Below are positions 25,335 through 34,489 of a DNA stretch of 64,000 bases, in pieces. Source of the DNA: Alphaproteobacteria bacterium. GTDB lineage: Bacteria; Pseudomonadota; Alphaproteobacteria; Micropepsales; Micropepsaceae. Location: NCBI GenBank assembly GCA_016792785.1, contig JAEUML010000226.1, forward strand, positions 28,719 to 92,718, read 5' to 3'. The notes below the pieces were generated by a model. The model had not been told where the DNA came from. It ran no database searches and saw only the letters and a list, made by a program, of their open reading frames with translations. The translations under genes were made by a program, and so were the position numbers. Positions within the stretch are counted from its first letter, which is position 1; the number at the start of each line of letters is the position of its first letter.

Positions 25335-25546
25335 TGCGATCCCGGATGTTGCACGGTCGCAGTGCGCCCGGCGTGCCCTTCGTACTCAAGACTGAGTACC
25401 TCATCCTAGCTCTGCGGGCGTCCGACCTGTCAAGCAAAGGCTCAGCTTTCCGCGGTCGCGGTAAACGCTCCTGGCGCTCGCGGACTGTTTGACCTCTCCA
25501 GACCGTCCGCCTACAGATGACGCGTAAGATCTCTCCTGGAGCAGAA

Positions 25547-26524
25547 ATGAGCGAGGCGACCGCTTTGTGGGAGCGAAAGCCGCAAAGCCTGAGGTTCACC
25601 TTGGGCGATTTCTGCTATTGGCAGTACCCATTCGAGGCGATGGTGTTGGACGCGCCGCTGTCTTTGCAGATCGAAGGGTCGTTTGACCCCGCAGCGCTGA
25701 TCGCAAGCGCTCCGCACGGGCCCAGTTCTTACGTCGTGCGCGCAATGCCTGCGAACGGTCCGCTGGCGAAGATCAGCAGCGAGGCGGGCTTCATACGCTA
25801 TGCCCCGGCGCAGTATCCGCGCCATTTCGTCAAGCTTGAGGGTACGTTTCCGGACTATCTGGCGAAGTTCTCCGCGAAGTCACGCTCTACGATGCGGCGC
25901 AAGGTCAGGAAGTTCGCGGACCAAGCGGGGGGAACGATCGAGTGGCGGCAGTATCGGACGCCGGACGAAATGAGAGCACTTTATCCGCTCGCGCTGGAGC
26001 TCTCGCGCAAGACCTACCAGGAGAAACTGTTCGGCGACGGCTTCGAGAACCATGCGGGATCGTTGGACAAGCTTGTTTCGCAGGCCGAACGCGACTTGGT
26101 CCGCGGCTACATGCTTTTCCTTCGCGGGGAACCGGTCGCCTACGTCTTTTGTCCCTGCTCCGCGGGAACGATGCTCTACGGAAGCTTGGGTTACGATCCG
26201 CAGCATAGGTCGCTTTCTCCGGGGGACGTGCTGCTGTTCTTGCTCATCGAGCGGCTGTTCACTGAGCGCGACTTCAGATACCTGGATTTCGGCGAGGGCG
26301 AGAATTGGTACAAGGAGCACTATGCGACGGACTCCATACGTTGCGCGCGAGTCTACTACTTCAAGCGATCTGCCAAGAATTGGACCGCTGTGATGCTCCA
26401 TTCCTTTGCCAGCAAGGTGACCGACCTGCTGGGCAGCGCCCTTAGCGCGCTTCGCGTGCGTGACACGATCCGGCGGCTAATCCGACGGCAAGCCACGGAC
26501 AGCGGACCGAGCACGGCAACTTGA
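25547..26524 (+). CDS. GNAT/FemAB-fold acyltransferase, copy 1
   Basis: A 325-residue protein of the CelD/FemAB-like acyltransferase group. Recognisable parts are FSAKSRSTMRRKVRKF, YRTPDEM, LELSRKTYQEKL, RGYMLFLRGEPVAYVFC, SPGDVLLFLLIERLF, and YLDFGEGENWYKEHYATDS. It aligns along its length with the gene at 40233-41180, sharing AKFS-K-R-T-RR, YRTPDE, RGY-LF and YLDFG. GGAG eight bases before ATG 25547 favours that start over the ATG at 25517. It runs into the AGE-epimerase gene with a 4-base gap. Its likely job is acylation of a glycan or glycolipid intermediate. Confidence 0.78.
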   Translation: MSEATALWERKPQSLRFTLGDFCYWQYPFEAMVLDAPLSLQIEGSFDPAALIASAPHGPSSYVVRAMPANGPLAKISSEAGFIRYAPAQYPRHFVKLEGTFPDYLAKFSAKSRSTMRRKVRKFADQAGGTIEWRQYRTPDEMRALYPLALELSRKTYQEKLFGDGFENHAGSLDKLVSQAERDLVRGYMLFLRGEPVAYVFCPCSAGTMLYGSLGYDPQHRSLSPGDVLLFLLIERLFTERDFRYLDFGEGENWYKEHYATDSIRCARVYYFKRSAKNWTAVMLHSFASKVTDLLGSALSALRVRDTIRRLIRRQATDSGPSTAT

Positions 26525-26528
26525 ACCC

Positions 26529-27698
26529 ATGAGTACACTTTCGGATGCGGCACGCGCCGCCAACGTCCCCATCGAGAGCGTGCGGCGATGGCTCGTCGAC
26601 AAAGCCCTGCCGCTCTGGCTGACGACAGGCGTCGATTGGACGAGCGGCGGCTTCGAAGAATCGTTGACGCTCGCAGGCGAACGCATTCCGGGCCAGAACA
26701 AGCGTGTTCGCGTGCAAGCGCGGCAAATCTATACAGCCAGTCACACAGCGGTGCTCGGGCTTCACCCTGATGCGCTCGCAGCGGCGCGCCACGGGTATGA
26801 CTTCCTGACGCGTCACGGCTGGAATCCCGAAGGCGGCTGGGTAAATCTGCTGTCGGCTACAGGAGAGGTGCGCGACGCCAGGCGCGACACATACGACCAT
26901 GCCTTCGTCCTGCTCGCGCTCTCTTGGTACTACCGCGCCTCGCGCGACGCCGGCGTGCTTGCGTGGATTGAACGCACCGTAAGTTCGCTCGATGCCGTAT
27001 TGAGCGACGGTACGGGCGCATATCTCGAATCGAGTCCACCGCAGCAGCCGCGGCGGCAGAACCCCCATATGCATTGCTTCGAAGCGATGCTGGCGGCGTT
27101 CGAGGCGACCGGCGACAGCGATTATGCGCGGCGCGCCGAGCGGTTGTACAACTTGCTGCGCGAGCGTTTCTTTGATCCCGCCAAGGGCGCGTTGCGCGAG
27201 TTTTACGGCGACGATTGGCTTCCACTGGCTGGTCCCGAGGGCCGGGTGGTCGAGCCGGGGCATCACTGTGAGTGGGTTTGGCTCCTGGACAAGTTCGAGC
27301 GCGCCATATCGCTGGACACCAGCACCATTCGACGCGCGCTCCTCGACTTCGCGATGATGCACGGACGGCATTCCGGCAGCCGGTTACTGGTTGATCAGGT
27401 CGATGTCGACGGCAAACAACTCCAAACCTCGCAGCGTTTGTGGCCGCAGACCGAGGCCATCAAGGCTCTACTGACCCGCATCGAGCGTGGAGACATGTCG
27501 GCGTGGCCGGACGTGAGTACGTTCGCCCACGGCTTGCTCGATCGCTTTCTGGCCGTCGAACCCGTGGGCATATGGCACGATCACTTCGGCGCCGACGGCA
27601 AACTCCTGAACTCGTTCGTGCCCGCGAGTTCTCTCTACCATCTGTTCGTCTCGTTCTCGGAATTGCTGCGCGTCGTCCCTGCCCGATCGACCGGCTGA
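26529..27698 (+). CDS. AGE-family epimerase/isomerase (mannose isomerase-like)
   Basis: A 389-residue (alpha/alpha)6-barrel protein of the N-acylglucosamine 2-epimerase family. The conserved active-site pieces are KRVRVQARQIYTAS near residue 60, DTYDHAFVLLA, RRQNPHMHCFEAMLA near 180, EPGHHCEWVWLL, QRLWPQTEAIKA and the C-terminal SLYHLFVSFSEL. These His/Glu/Arg positions fit sugar isomerases such as mannose or mannose-6-phosphate isomerase as well as true 2-epimerases. By context it prepares a mannose-type or ManNAc-type precursor for the EPS. It is cotranscribed with the acyltransferase upstream and is convergent with a glycosyltransferase. Confidence 0.85.
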   Translation: MSTLSDAARAANVPIESVRRWLVDKALPLWLTTGVDWTSGGFEESLTLAGERIPGQNKRVRVQARQIYTASHTAVLGLHPDALAAARHGYDFLTRHGWNPEGGWVNLLSATGEVRDARRDTYDHAFVLLALSWYYRASRDAGVLAWIERTVSSLDAVLSDGTGAYLESSPPQQPRRQNPHMHCFEAMLAAFEATGDSDYARRAERLYNLLRERFFDPAKGALREFYGDDWLPLAGPEGRVVEPGHHCEWVWLLDKFERAISLDTSTIRRALLDFAMMHGRHSGSRLLVDQVDVDGKQLQTSQRLWPQTEAIKALLTRIERGDMSAWPDVSTFAHGLLDRFLAVEPVGIWHDHFGADGKLLNSFVPASSLYHLFVSFSELLRVVPARSTG

Positions 27699-27703
27699 CC
27701 GCT

Positions 27704-28879
27704 TCAGCCGCCGGCCTCGAGATTGCCGTCTACGATCGCTCTGAAGCGCGGCGCCAAGACTGCGATCTCACGGGAGCGGGCCACCTTGTCGAGGTTGTCG
27801 ATCTGCCGACGGTAGCGATCAGGATCGACAACCGTAGCGGCCCGCGTGACGGCTTGCACGATCTCAGCCTGCGATCGGCAAATGTCGCCGATGTCGCCAA
27901 ATCGCGCGAACAGATCCCGTGCAAAGGGAATGTCGGTGACGATCACCGGCTTGCGGTGTGCGATCGCATCCAGCAGCACGCCGCTTGCGCCGAGACGATA
28001 GTAGTTGGGTTCGTAAAAGGCGCACACATAGTGCTGTTGGTTCACCTGCTCGATGTAGGCGCGGCGGGGAATTGCGCCGGTATTCGGCGGTGCGACAAGC
28101 GCGCGTGTCGGAAGGTGAGCGAGCGATGGGTGAAGGCGCCCGATCATGCGGAATTCGGCTTTGTCGCCGACGACCTGCCGTACGTCAGCGGCGGCAGAGA
28201 GAAAGCGATCGGCGCCTTTGTCCTGCGTGCCCACGCCGAGGAACGCAAAGCGCACGGCATGACCCACCTGCGGGACGTCCAGGGCACCTTCAGGCTGAAA
28301 AGTCGGCGGCTCCTCGAGAACGTAGACATGCCCGTTCAGTTCGGGCCGGAGGGCGAGCAGTTCCTGCCGGATCGACTGCTCCAGCACGACAAGCCGGATA
28401 CCGGTGCGACGCGCATGCCGCAAACCGCTTTCCAGACGAAGGGCCTGCCGAACGGGATTACGCGCGCGGGGGCTCGTGATCTCGTTCAGATTCCCGTGTA
28501 ACCGCGCAACGATGCGATCTTGCGGACGGCCGGCGAGCCGCCAGCGCATCGCGCAGAGTGCGAGACTTGCTCGATAAGCGGAGCAAAGGACGAGGATGCC
28601 GCGTGTGCCTTTCCGCATGAGATCGAATGCACGAGAGACGTTTCGCCAATCCTGACGCAAGCGCGCGTAGGGCGATGACTCCTCATCGGGGACCTCAATC
28701 TCGTGCGTCGTCAGATTTGTCATGCCCGGCAGGTCGGCCAGCACGGCAGCCATGTGGTCGCGCTCGCCAAGAAAGGCGATGGGTTCGTTCGGGTAGGCCT
28801 CGCGCACGACACGCAGTGTCGAGGCGTTTCCAGTCGTATGGCCCAATCCACGCCAATACGCTTCCATCACGACGATCAT
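27704..28879 (-). CDS. Glycosyltransferase (GT4-like)
   Basis: A GT-B type protein of about 391 residues. The N-terminus is MIVVMEAYWRGLGHTTGN, with VLCSAYRASLALCA in the first domain and IVARLHGNLNEI. The C-terminal domain has RFAFLGVGTQDKGADRFL and the donor-site stretch YRLGASGVLLDAIAHRKPVIVTD. These features support glycosyl transfer, but similarity to well-known families is looser than for other glycosyltransferases here. ATG 28879 gives a clean Rossmann start; ATG at 28909 or 28933 would add a short Arg-rich leader. It is convergent with the AGE gene and divergent from hddA. Confidence 0.74.
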   Translation of the reverse strand: MIVVMEAYWRGLGHTTGNASTLRVVREAYPNEPIAFLGERDHMAAVLADLPGMTNLTTHEIEVPDEESSPYARLRQDWRNVSRAFDLMRKGTRGILVLCSAYRASLALCAMRWRLAGRPQDRIVARLHGNLNEITSPRARNPVRQALRLESGLRHARRTGIRLVVLEQSIRQELLALRPELNGHVYVLEEPPTFQPEGALDVPQVGHAVRFAFLGVGTQDKGADRFLSAAADVRQVVGDKAEFRMIGRLHPSLAHLPTRALVAPPNTGAIPRRAYIEQVNQQHYVCAFYEPNYYRLGASGVLLDAIAHRKPVIVTDIPFARDLFARFGDIGDICRSQAEIVQAVTRAATVVDPDRYRRQIDNLDKVARSREIAVLAPRFRAIVDGNLEAGG

Positions 28880-29056
28880 GCGCGGGCTCGTAGTTGCGGC
28901 GCGTTGCATGCCGCAACCCCGCGAGCGACACAAGGCGGCACCGCACGCCGTCGGTAACCAATCCCTTTGATGATTGGGTCCGGCGCGCCTCGTTCGATTG
29001 ATTCCTTACCGGCAATGGCGCAGTTTTGCGTCCACCCTGGAGAACAAGGAACGGCT

Positions 29057-30100
29057 ATGGGAACGACGAGCAGCGTCCGCGCACGCGCCCCCCTCAGACT
29101 GGGGCTCGCCGGTGGCGGTACCGACCTGTCGCCGTTTTGCGACAAGTATGGCGGATACGTCCTGAACGCGACGGTGGCGCTTTATGCATACGCAATCTTG
29201 AGCCCGCGCGACGATGGCCGGGTTCGGATGATCTCAGCGGACCGAGGCGACGTCTTCGAGGCGCCGGCAGCGAGTTCGTTCGACACCAATGGACCGCTGG
29301 TCCTTCATCTTGGGGTCTATAACCGTATTGTGCGCGAGTTCTGCGGCGGGCGGTCACTCCCCATCACAATCACCACCGGCTCGGACGTACCAGCCGGCAG
29401 CGGGCTTGGCTCTTCGTCGGCCCTGGTCGTCGCGATGGTACAGGCCTATGCGGAGCTGTTGAGCTTGCCGCTGGGCGAGTACGATGTGGCACGGCTTGCC
29501 TATGAGATCGAGCGTGTGGACCTGCTGCAAAGCGGCGGACGGCAAGATCAGTACGCGGCGGCGTTCGGGGGGCTGAACTTCATCGAATTCTATGATCGGG
29601 AACGCGTGATCGTGAACCCACTGCGCATCAAGGAACATGTGCGCAGCGAGCTCGAGTGTTCGATGATCCTCTACTATACCGGCGTGTCGCGGCTATCGTC
29701 GCAGATCATCAGCGAGCAGAAGCGCAACATCGAGACCGGCGACGACGCGTCGATGAAAGGGATGCAGTTGCTGAAGACGAATGCGATCGACATGAAGGAA
29801 GCGGTCCTCAAAGGCGACATTCCGCGTGTCGGCGAACTCTTGGGCGCAGGATGGAAGGCCAAGAAGGAAACGGCGGCCGGGATCAGCAGCGACTCGATCG
29901 AGTACGCGTTTTCGACGGCGCTCAAGGCTGGCGCCTACGCCGGCAAAGTCTCCGGCGCGGGCGGCGGCGGTTTCTGCATGTTCATGGCTGAGCCCGAGGC
30001 GCGGCAGAACGTGGTCAACGCGCTCTCTGCGCTGCCGGGCAAGGTGATCAACTGCAATTTCACCGCGAATGGCGCAACGGCCTGGCGCATTCGCTCATAG
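29057..30100 (+). CDS. hddA: D-glycero-D-manno-heptose 7-phosphate kinase (GHMP family)
   Basis: A 347-residue GHMP kinase. The N-terminal substrate segment is RAPLRLGLAGGGTDLSPFCDKYGG. The ATP loop is DVPAGSGLGSSSALVVA near residue 113, and the C-terminal motif is KVSGAGGGGFCMFM. The GGGTDLS and SGGRQDQYAAAFGG segments are typical of HddA, which phosphorylates sedoheptulose-derived heptose 7-phosphate at C1 on the way to GDP-D-glycero-alpha-D-manno-heptose. ATG 29057 is preceded by AAGGA and fits the family N-terminus; upstream in-frame ATGs lack similarity. It heads the hddA-hddC-gmhB cluster. Confidence 0.9.
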   Translation: MGTTSSVRARAPLRLGLAGGGTDLSPFCDKYGGYVLNATVALYAYAILSPRDDGRVRMISADRGDVFEAPAASSFDTNGPLVLHLGVYNRIVREFCGGRSLPITITTGSDVPAGSGLGSSSALVVAMVQAYAELLSLPLGEYDVARLAYEIERVDLLQSGGRQDQYAAAFGGLNFIEFYDRERVIVNPLRIKEHVRSELECSMILYYTGVSRLSSQIISEQKRNIETGDDASMKGMQLLKTNAIDMKEAVLKGDIPRVGELLGAGWKAKKETAAGISSDSIEYAFSTALKAGAYAGKVSGAGGGGFCMFMAEPEARQNVVNALSALPGKVINCNFTANGATAWRIRS

Positions 30101-30108
30101 GGACGATC

Positions 30109-30819
30109 ATGCCGGCGATCGACGAAGCGATCATCCTCGTCGGCGGGCTTGGGACCCGCTTGCGCAGCGCCGTTCCCGATCTACCAAAGCCGATCGCGCC
30201 GGTCGCGGGCCGCCCATTCTTGGCCTGGTTGCTCGATCACTTGGCGCGGTCGGGCATTCGCCGGACCATCCTATCCGTCGGCCATGGCGCCGCGCTGATC
30301 CGCTCAGCTATCGGCATCCAGCACAACGGGATGACCGTGGACTATGTGGAAGAGCGCGAGGCCTTGGGCACCGGCGGCGCGTTGCGCCTAGCGTTGACTC
30401 TTGTTCGGAACACGAGCGCCTTTGCCTTGAACGGCGACACGCTCTTTCTTGTCGACTTGCATCGAATGGGGGAAGCAGCCCAGCCCGAGCCGTCGCGCTT
30501 GGTGGTGGCGCTGCGCACCGTCGACAACGCCGATCGGTACGGAACGTGCGTTGTCGAGAACGGCACCATCGTTGCCTTTGCCGCCGCCCGTTCCGCACGT
30601 CAGGCGCTGATCAACGGGGGCGTCTATGTTCTGCCGCGCGGCGCGTTCGACCCGTTCGATTTGCCCGAGAAGTTTTCGTTCGAAGCGGATTTCTTGGAGC
30701 GGCACGTCTCGGCTTTGCGGCCGCGCGCGTTGATCAGCGACCGCGAATTCATCGACATCGGCGTGCCGGCTTCCTACGAAGCTGCGCAGACCCTCGTCCC
30801 GGCTTGGCTGAGCAGATGA
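30109..30819 (+). CDS. hddC: D-glycero-alpha-D-manno-heptose 1-phosphate guanylyltransferase
   Basis: A 236-residue nucleotidyltransferase. The signature loop is ILVGGLGTRLRSAVPDLPKP at the N-terminus, followed by EREALGTGGALRLAL, NGDTLFLVDL (metal-binding Asp) and INGGVYVLPRGAF. The order fits sugar-1-phosphate nucleotidyltransferases; the neighbours hddA and gmhB indicate GTP-dependent activation of heptose-1-phosphate. It begins 8 bases after hddA and overlaps gmhB by four bases (ATGA). Alone it could be any NDP-sugar pyrophosphorylase, and the specific name depends on context. Confidence 0.85.
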   Translation: MPAIDEAIILVGGLGTRLRSAVPDLPKPIAPVAGRPFLAWLLDHLARSGIRRTILSVGHGAALIRSAIGIQHNGMTVDYVEEREALGTGGALRLALTLVRNTSAFALNGDTLFLVDLHRMGEAAQPEPSRLVVALRTVDNADRYGTCVVENGTIVAFAAARSARQALINGGVYVLPRGAFDPFDLPEKFSFEADFLERHVSALRPRALISDREFIDIGVPASYEAAQTLVPAWLSR

Positions 30820-31364
30820 GCCTGCGGCGAGCGCTGTTCCTGGACCGCGACGGCGTCATCAACATCGATCACGGCTATGTCCATCGCGTTGATCAAGTGG
30901 ACTTCGTCGACGGGATCTTTGCGTTGTGCCGGGCCGCGCAGCGCCACGGCTACCTCAGCGTCGTCATCACCAACCAAGCGGGGATCGGCCGCGGGTACTA
31001 CGACGAAGGCGATTTCCGTGCGCTGATGTCGTGGATGAAGACCGAGTTCGAGCGGGCAGGCGCTTCGCTCGACGGCGTTTACCACTGCCCACACCACCCG
31101 GTGCATGGGCTCGGGGTCTATCGCATCGCCTGTGCGTGCCGCAAACCCGAACCGGGACTGCTGCTTGCAGCACAGCAGGAGCTGTCGCTAGACCTTTCGA
31201 CATCAGTGCTTATCGGCGACAAGATGAGCGACATTGAAGCGGGCCGGCGCGCCGGCGTCGGGCAGCGGATTCTGCTCTCCGGGGATGCGGCGGCACTCGA
31301 CGGTGCGGGGGAGGCGGTTTTGCCGTCACTCGATCTGATCCGCTTTCACCTTTTCGGGCATTGA
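30816..31364 (+). CDS. gmhB: D-glycero-alpha-D-manno-heptose 1,7-bisphosphate 7-phosphatase
   Basis: A 182-residue HAD phosphatase. Motif I is FLDRDGVIN, motif II lies in VVITNQAGIGRG, and a zinc-binding insert has CPHHPVHG followed by CACRKPEPG, the GmhB cysteine/histidine knuckle. The last motif is IGDKMSDIEAG. It removes the C7 phosphate so that HddC can activate the C1 phosphate. The start overlaps the hddC stop. The pathway's first enzyme, GmhA (sedoheptulose-7-phosphate isomerase), is not in this window. Confidence 0.92.
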   Translation: MSLRRALFLDRDGVINIDHGYVHRVDQVDFVDGIFALCRAAQRHGYLSVVITNQAGIGRGYYDEGDFRALMSWMKTEFERAGASLDGVYHCPHHPVHGLGVYRIACACRKPEPGLLLAAQQELSLDLSTSVLIGDKMSDIEAGRRAGVGQRILLSGDAAALDGAGEAVLPSLDLIRFHLFGH

Positions 31365-31404
31365 CGCTAACGCCAGTGCTCGGCCGCCAGAGTCGAAAAT
31401 TCGA

Positions 31405-31432
31405 TTGACAAGGTAACGCCCTGACCATTCTT
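31405..31432 (+). promoter_or_regulatory. Possible promoter before the ABC transporter gene
   Basis: A perfect -35 hexamer TTGACA lies at 31405-31410, with ATTCTT or TTCTTA 16-17 bases downstream as a weak -10. It lies about 85 bases ahead of the ABC transporter start, in a 154-base spacer after gmhB, so the transporter may have its own promoter. The -10 is poor, so confidence is low. Confidence 0.35.
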
Positions 31433-31518
31433 AGGGCGCGAACAGGGGCTCGACGCGTGTACTCAACCTCCAACCGGCCGCCGGTCGGCCAACCTTCGCA
31501 CGACACGGGAGCGTTCTT

Positions 31519-33357
31519 ATGCTTCGCCTGAACGAGGTGCAGGTTGTTCGCGATCTTCTTGCAATTCTGCCTCGCTCGCAGCGCACCAAGTTGCTCCTGC
31601 TGGCGGGGGGGCTGTTGTTCGTCGGCCTCATCGAAATGGTCGGGCTCAGCGTCATCTTCGTCTACATCAGCGTCCTCGACAAGATGTCGACGCAGAACGT
31701 CGAGAGCGGAAGTCTCGTTGCGACGCTGATCGCATGGACAGGCGTCAACGATGTGGTCTCGGCCTCCGTCTGGTTCGGCCTTGCGCTGATCGCCATCTTC
31801 ATCGCCAAGGCCACCACGGTCATCTCCGTCTACTTCGTCGTGATGAGGTTCGTGTTCGACAATTTCAGAATCGTCGGCGAACGCCTGTTTCAGGGCTACT
31901 TGAGCGCTCCTTACGAATACCACCTGGAGCGCAGTTCGTTCGAGCTGCAGCGCACGATCAACGTCGAGCTGCCGGCTGCGTTCACCTCGGCGAGCCTCGC
32001 CGTTGTCTATCTGATCGCGAATATCTTCACGATCGGCTTGATGTCGATCGCACTGATCATCGTCCAACCTTACGTGACGGCGTTTGCGATCGTCGTGCTG
32101 GGCGGACTGAGTACGCTTTTCTATTCGTTCTTCCGCAAGTTCGTTTACAATTTGGGCGTCCGCCGTCACAAGCACGTCGAAGGCTCGATCAAGTGGGTGA
32201 GCCAGGCGTTGGACGGCATTCGCGAAATCCGCGTCTTCGGGCGCGAACCGTTTTTCGCCGACAGCTTCCGTGAAAACATCAAGGGCGTGACGGATTCCGA
32301 GCGGAAGTTGCGCACGTTCTATCAGGTGCCCAGCCTGGTGAACGAAGCGATCCTCGTGTGCGGTGTTGTCGGCCTGATCGTCGGATCGATCTTCGCGGGG
32401 CAACCGCTGCCCACGCTGTTGCCCACGCTGGCCATGTTCGGGGTGGCGGGCGTGCGCATCAGCGGCATGGTGAGCAGCATGGTCAACCAGTTGCAGATGC
32501 TGCAGTACACTGCCCAAGCGGTGAAGACGATCCGCACCGAACTCGACACCGTCAACGAATTCAAGACGCCTACCGCCGCGTCGAACGAGCCCGACTTCCT
32601 TACGGGCGACATCGTTCTGGAGCGCGTCGGTTACCGGTATCCCAGCGCCAAGACGCCGACGGTCGCGAACCTGAGCGTGCGCATTGCTGAAGGAAGCCGT
32701 GTCGCCTTCGTGGGCCCCTCGGGGGCGGGCAAGTCGACCATTATCGCTCTGCTGCTGGGTTTGCTGCGGCCAACGGAGGGCAGCATTCGCGCAGGCGACG
32801 TCGAGATCGCGCACGCGTTCGCCACGTGGCGTAAGGGGCTCGCCTTTGTGCCGCAGTCGATCTTTCTGCTCGACGATACGATCCGAACCAACGTGCTCTT
32901 CGGCACCGCCTCAAACGGCCACTCGCGCGAGGCGGACGTGTGGGAGGCACTCGAAGTTGCCCAGCTTGCCGACTTCGTGAGGGCGCAACCCAAAGGGCTC
33001 GATACACCTGTCGGCGAGAACGGTTTGTCGCTTTCAGGAGGCGAGCGCCAGCGCTTGGGAATCGCGCGAGCGCTGTTCAGCAAACCAAAGGTTCTGATTC
33101 TCGACGAAGCTACCGCCTCTCTGGACACCATCACGGAACAAAAGCTCACGCGGAACGTCCTCGACCGCTGCAAGGGCATGACGCTCGTCGTGGTTGCCCA
33201 CCGGCTCTCGACCGTGCGCGATTGCGATCGCATCTATTACTTGGAGGGCGGGCGCGTGGCTGCGAGCGGCAGATATGATGAGCTGCTGAACAGCAGTCCG
33301 GGCTTTAGAGCCATGGCTCAGACGGGGATGACCACAGAGACCAAGATCCCGGCCTAA
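31519..33357 (+). CDS. ABC transporter, fused permease-ATPase (PglK/MsbA-like flippase)
   Basis: A 612-residue half-transporter. Residues about 20-330 hold six transmembrane helices, the first two being LLLLAGGLLFVGLIEMVGL and FGLALIAIFIAKATTV. The nucleotide-binding domain has Walker A GPSGAGKST, Q-loop FVPQSIFLLDDT, signature LSGGERQRL, Walker B LILDEATASLD and H-loop VVAHRLS. Homodimeric exporters of this kind flip lipid-linked oligosaccharides (PglK) or lipid A. No Wzx-type flippase is seen in the window, so this protein may move the EPS repeat unit, which is inference. GGGAG nine bases before ATG supports the start. It is convergent with the next glycosyltransferase. Confidence 0.88.
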   Translation: MLRLNEVQVVRDLLAILPRSQRTKLLLLAGGLLFVGLIEMVGLSVIFVYISVLDKMSTQNVESGSLVATLIAWTGVNDVVSASVWFGLALIAIFIAKATTVISVYFVVMRFVFDNFRIVGERLFQGYLSAPYEYHLERSSFELQRTINVELPAAFTSASLAVVYLIANIFTIGLMSIALIIVQPYVTAFAIVVLGGLSTLFYSFFRKFVYNLGVRRHKHVEGSIKWVSQALDGIREIRVFGREPFFADSFRENIKGVTDSERKLRTFYQVPSLVNEAILVCGVVGLIVGSIFAGQPLPTLLPTLAMFGVAGVRISGMVSSMVNQLQMLQYTAQAVKTIRTELDTVNEFKTPTAASNEPDFLTGDIVLERVGYRYPSAKTPTVANLSVRIAEGSRVAFVGPSGAGKSTIIALLLGLLRPTEGSIRAGDVEIAHAFATWRKGLAFVPQSIFLLDDTIRTNVLFGTASNGHSREADVWEALEVAQLADFVRAQPKGLDTPVGENGLSLSGGERQRLGIARALFSKPKVLILDEATASLDTITEQKLTRNVLDRCKGMTLVVVAHRLSTVRDCDRIYYLEGGRVAASGRYDELLNSSPGFRAMAQTGMTTETKIPA

Positions 33358-34487
33358 CCGTTCGGCGCCAGGGCCGATCGATATTCGCGCTCGTATCGCG
33401 CGATCATGGCGGTCAGCGAAAATTCGCGTGCGACGCGTGCGCGATTGGCGGCCCCAAGGCGAGCTCGCAGGGCTGCGTCCCGGAGCAATGTCTCCATGGC
33501 TCGCGCTAGCGCTGCTTCGTCCTCTCGCGGGGCGACGTAAGGCGCGTTTTCCTCGGCGACGATGCTGGCGACATCGCCAACGTTTGTGCACACGGCCGGC
33601 AAGTTGGCGGCCATGGCTTCGACAAGACTGATCGGAAATTGCTCGGTATCCGACGATAGCGCAAAGACGTCGAAGAGGCCGACATATCTCTCCGGACGGG
33701 GCAAGAAGCCGGTCAGATGAACCCGATCTTCGATGCCTTGTGCGCGCGCCTCGGCTTGTATTCGCTCGCGCGTGGGCCCATCGCCTACGATGACGAGGCG
33801 GGTGGATATACCGCGCGCGGCTTGCGCGAAAACGCGAACGAGGCGCGTCAGGTTCTTCTCTTCCCTCAACCCCGCGACCGTTCCCACCTGGAGAACACCG
33901 TCTCCACGATCGAGACCCGGCAGCGCATCGGACCGCGGCACAGCGGCGAATGCAACCGCGTCGACGCCATTCGGGATGTAGACGACCTTGCCCGCAGGCT
34001 GGCGCCAGACATCACGCGCAGCGCGTTCCAGCACATGGGAGGGAACGATCAACCTTCGCGCTGCAGGCAGGGCGAGGCGGCGGAACCAGACGCGGCGCCC
34101 GAGTTGGGTCTCGCTTTCGTCAGGGCCGAAGCCGTCTTCGTGGTGGACGAGAGGCGGACCTCCAAATAGTCGCTGGCTCATCACGACCTCAACGGCACCC
34201 CAATTGTAGGTCAGTACAAGATCCGGTTTGAGCGCGGCTACCCTGTTGCGGATGGCGCGGAGACGTGAAGGCAAGGACCCTTGCTTGAGGTCAGGGAAAT
34301 CGGGGAACTCGATGGAGAGCGACGTCTCCAAGCCCGCTCGCGCGGCCAGTTCGCCATGTCCGACGGAGACGATCGAATGCGCGAAGGACGATCCCCATGC
34401 GTTCATCAATTGTACGGCGCGCACCTGTGGGCCGCCCGGATTGAAGGTCGAGAAGACGTGCAGGAGGCGCGGCTGGGATTGGCTCAT
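33354..34487 (-). CDS. Glycosyltransferase family 4 protein
   Basis: A 377-residue GT-B enzyme. The N-terminus RLLHVFSTFNPGGPQVRAV is followed by LVLTYNWGAVE, HHEDGFGPDE, VPSHVLERAARDVW, VVYIPNGVDAVAF, TVAGLREEKNLTRLVR and VIVGDGPTRERI. The donor site is FALSSDTEQFPISLVEAMAA with TNVGDV. It should be an EPS sugar transferase. The start ATG at 34487 is 2 bases after the stop of the upstream fusion gene, so they are cotranscribed. A longer open frame upstream is antisense-like, Arg-rich sequence. The stop overlaps the ABC transporter's stop region by four bases. Confidence 0.88.
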   Translation of the reverse strand: MSQSQPRLLHVFSTFNPGGPQVRAVQLMNAWGSSFAHSIVSVGHGELAARAGLETSLSIEFPDFPDLKQGSLPSRLRAIRNRVAALKPDLVLTYNWGAVEVVMSQRLFGGPPLVHHEDGFGPDESETQLGRRVWFRRLALPAARRLIVPSHVLERAARDVWRQPAGKVVYIPNGVDAVAFAAVPRSDALPGLDRGDGVLQVGTVAGLREEKNLTRLVRVFAQAARGISTRLVIVGDGPTRERIQAEARAQGIEDRVHLTGFLPRPERYVGLFDVFALSSDTEQFPISLVEAMAANLPAVCTNVGDVASIVAEENAPYVAPREDEAALARAMETLLRDAALRARLGAANRARVAREFSLTAMIARYEREYRSALAPNG

Positions 34488-34489
34488 GC

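Noticed and set aside
31210..32814. A 534-codon minus-strand open frame
   Set aside because: It lies opposite gmhB and the ABC transporter, whose motifs are certain; its sequence is low-complexity and charged.
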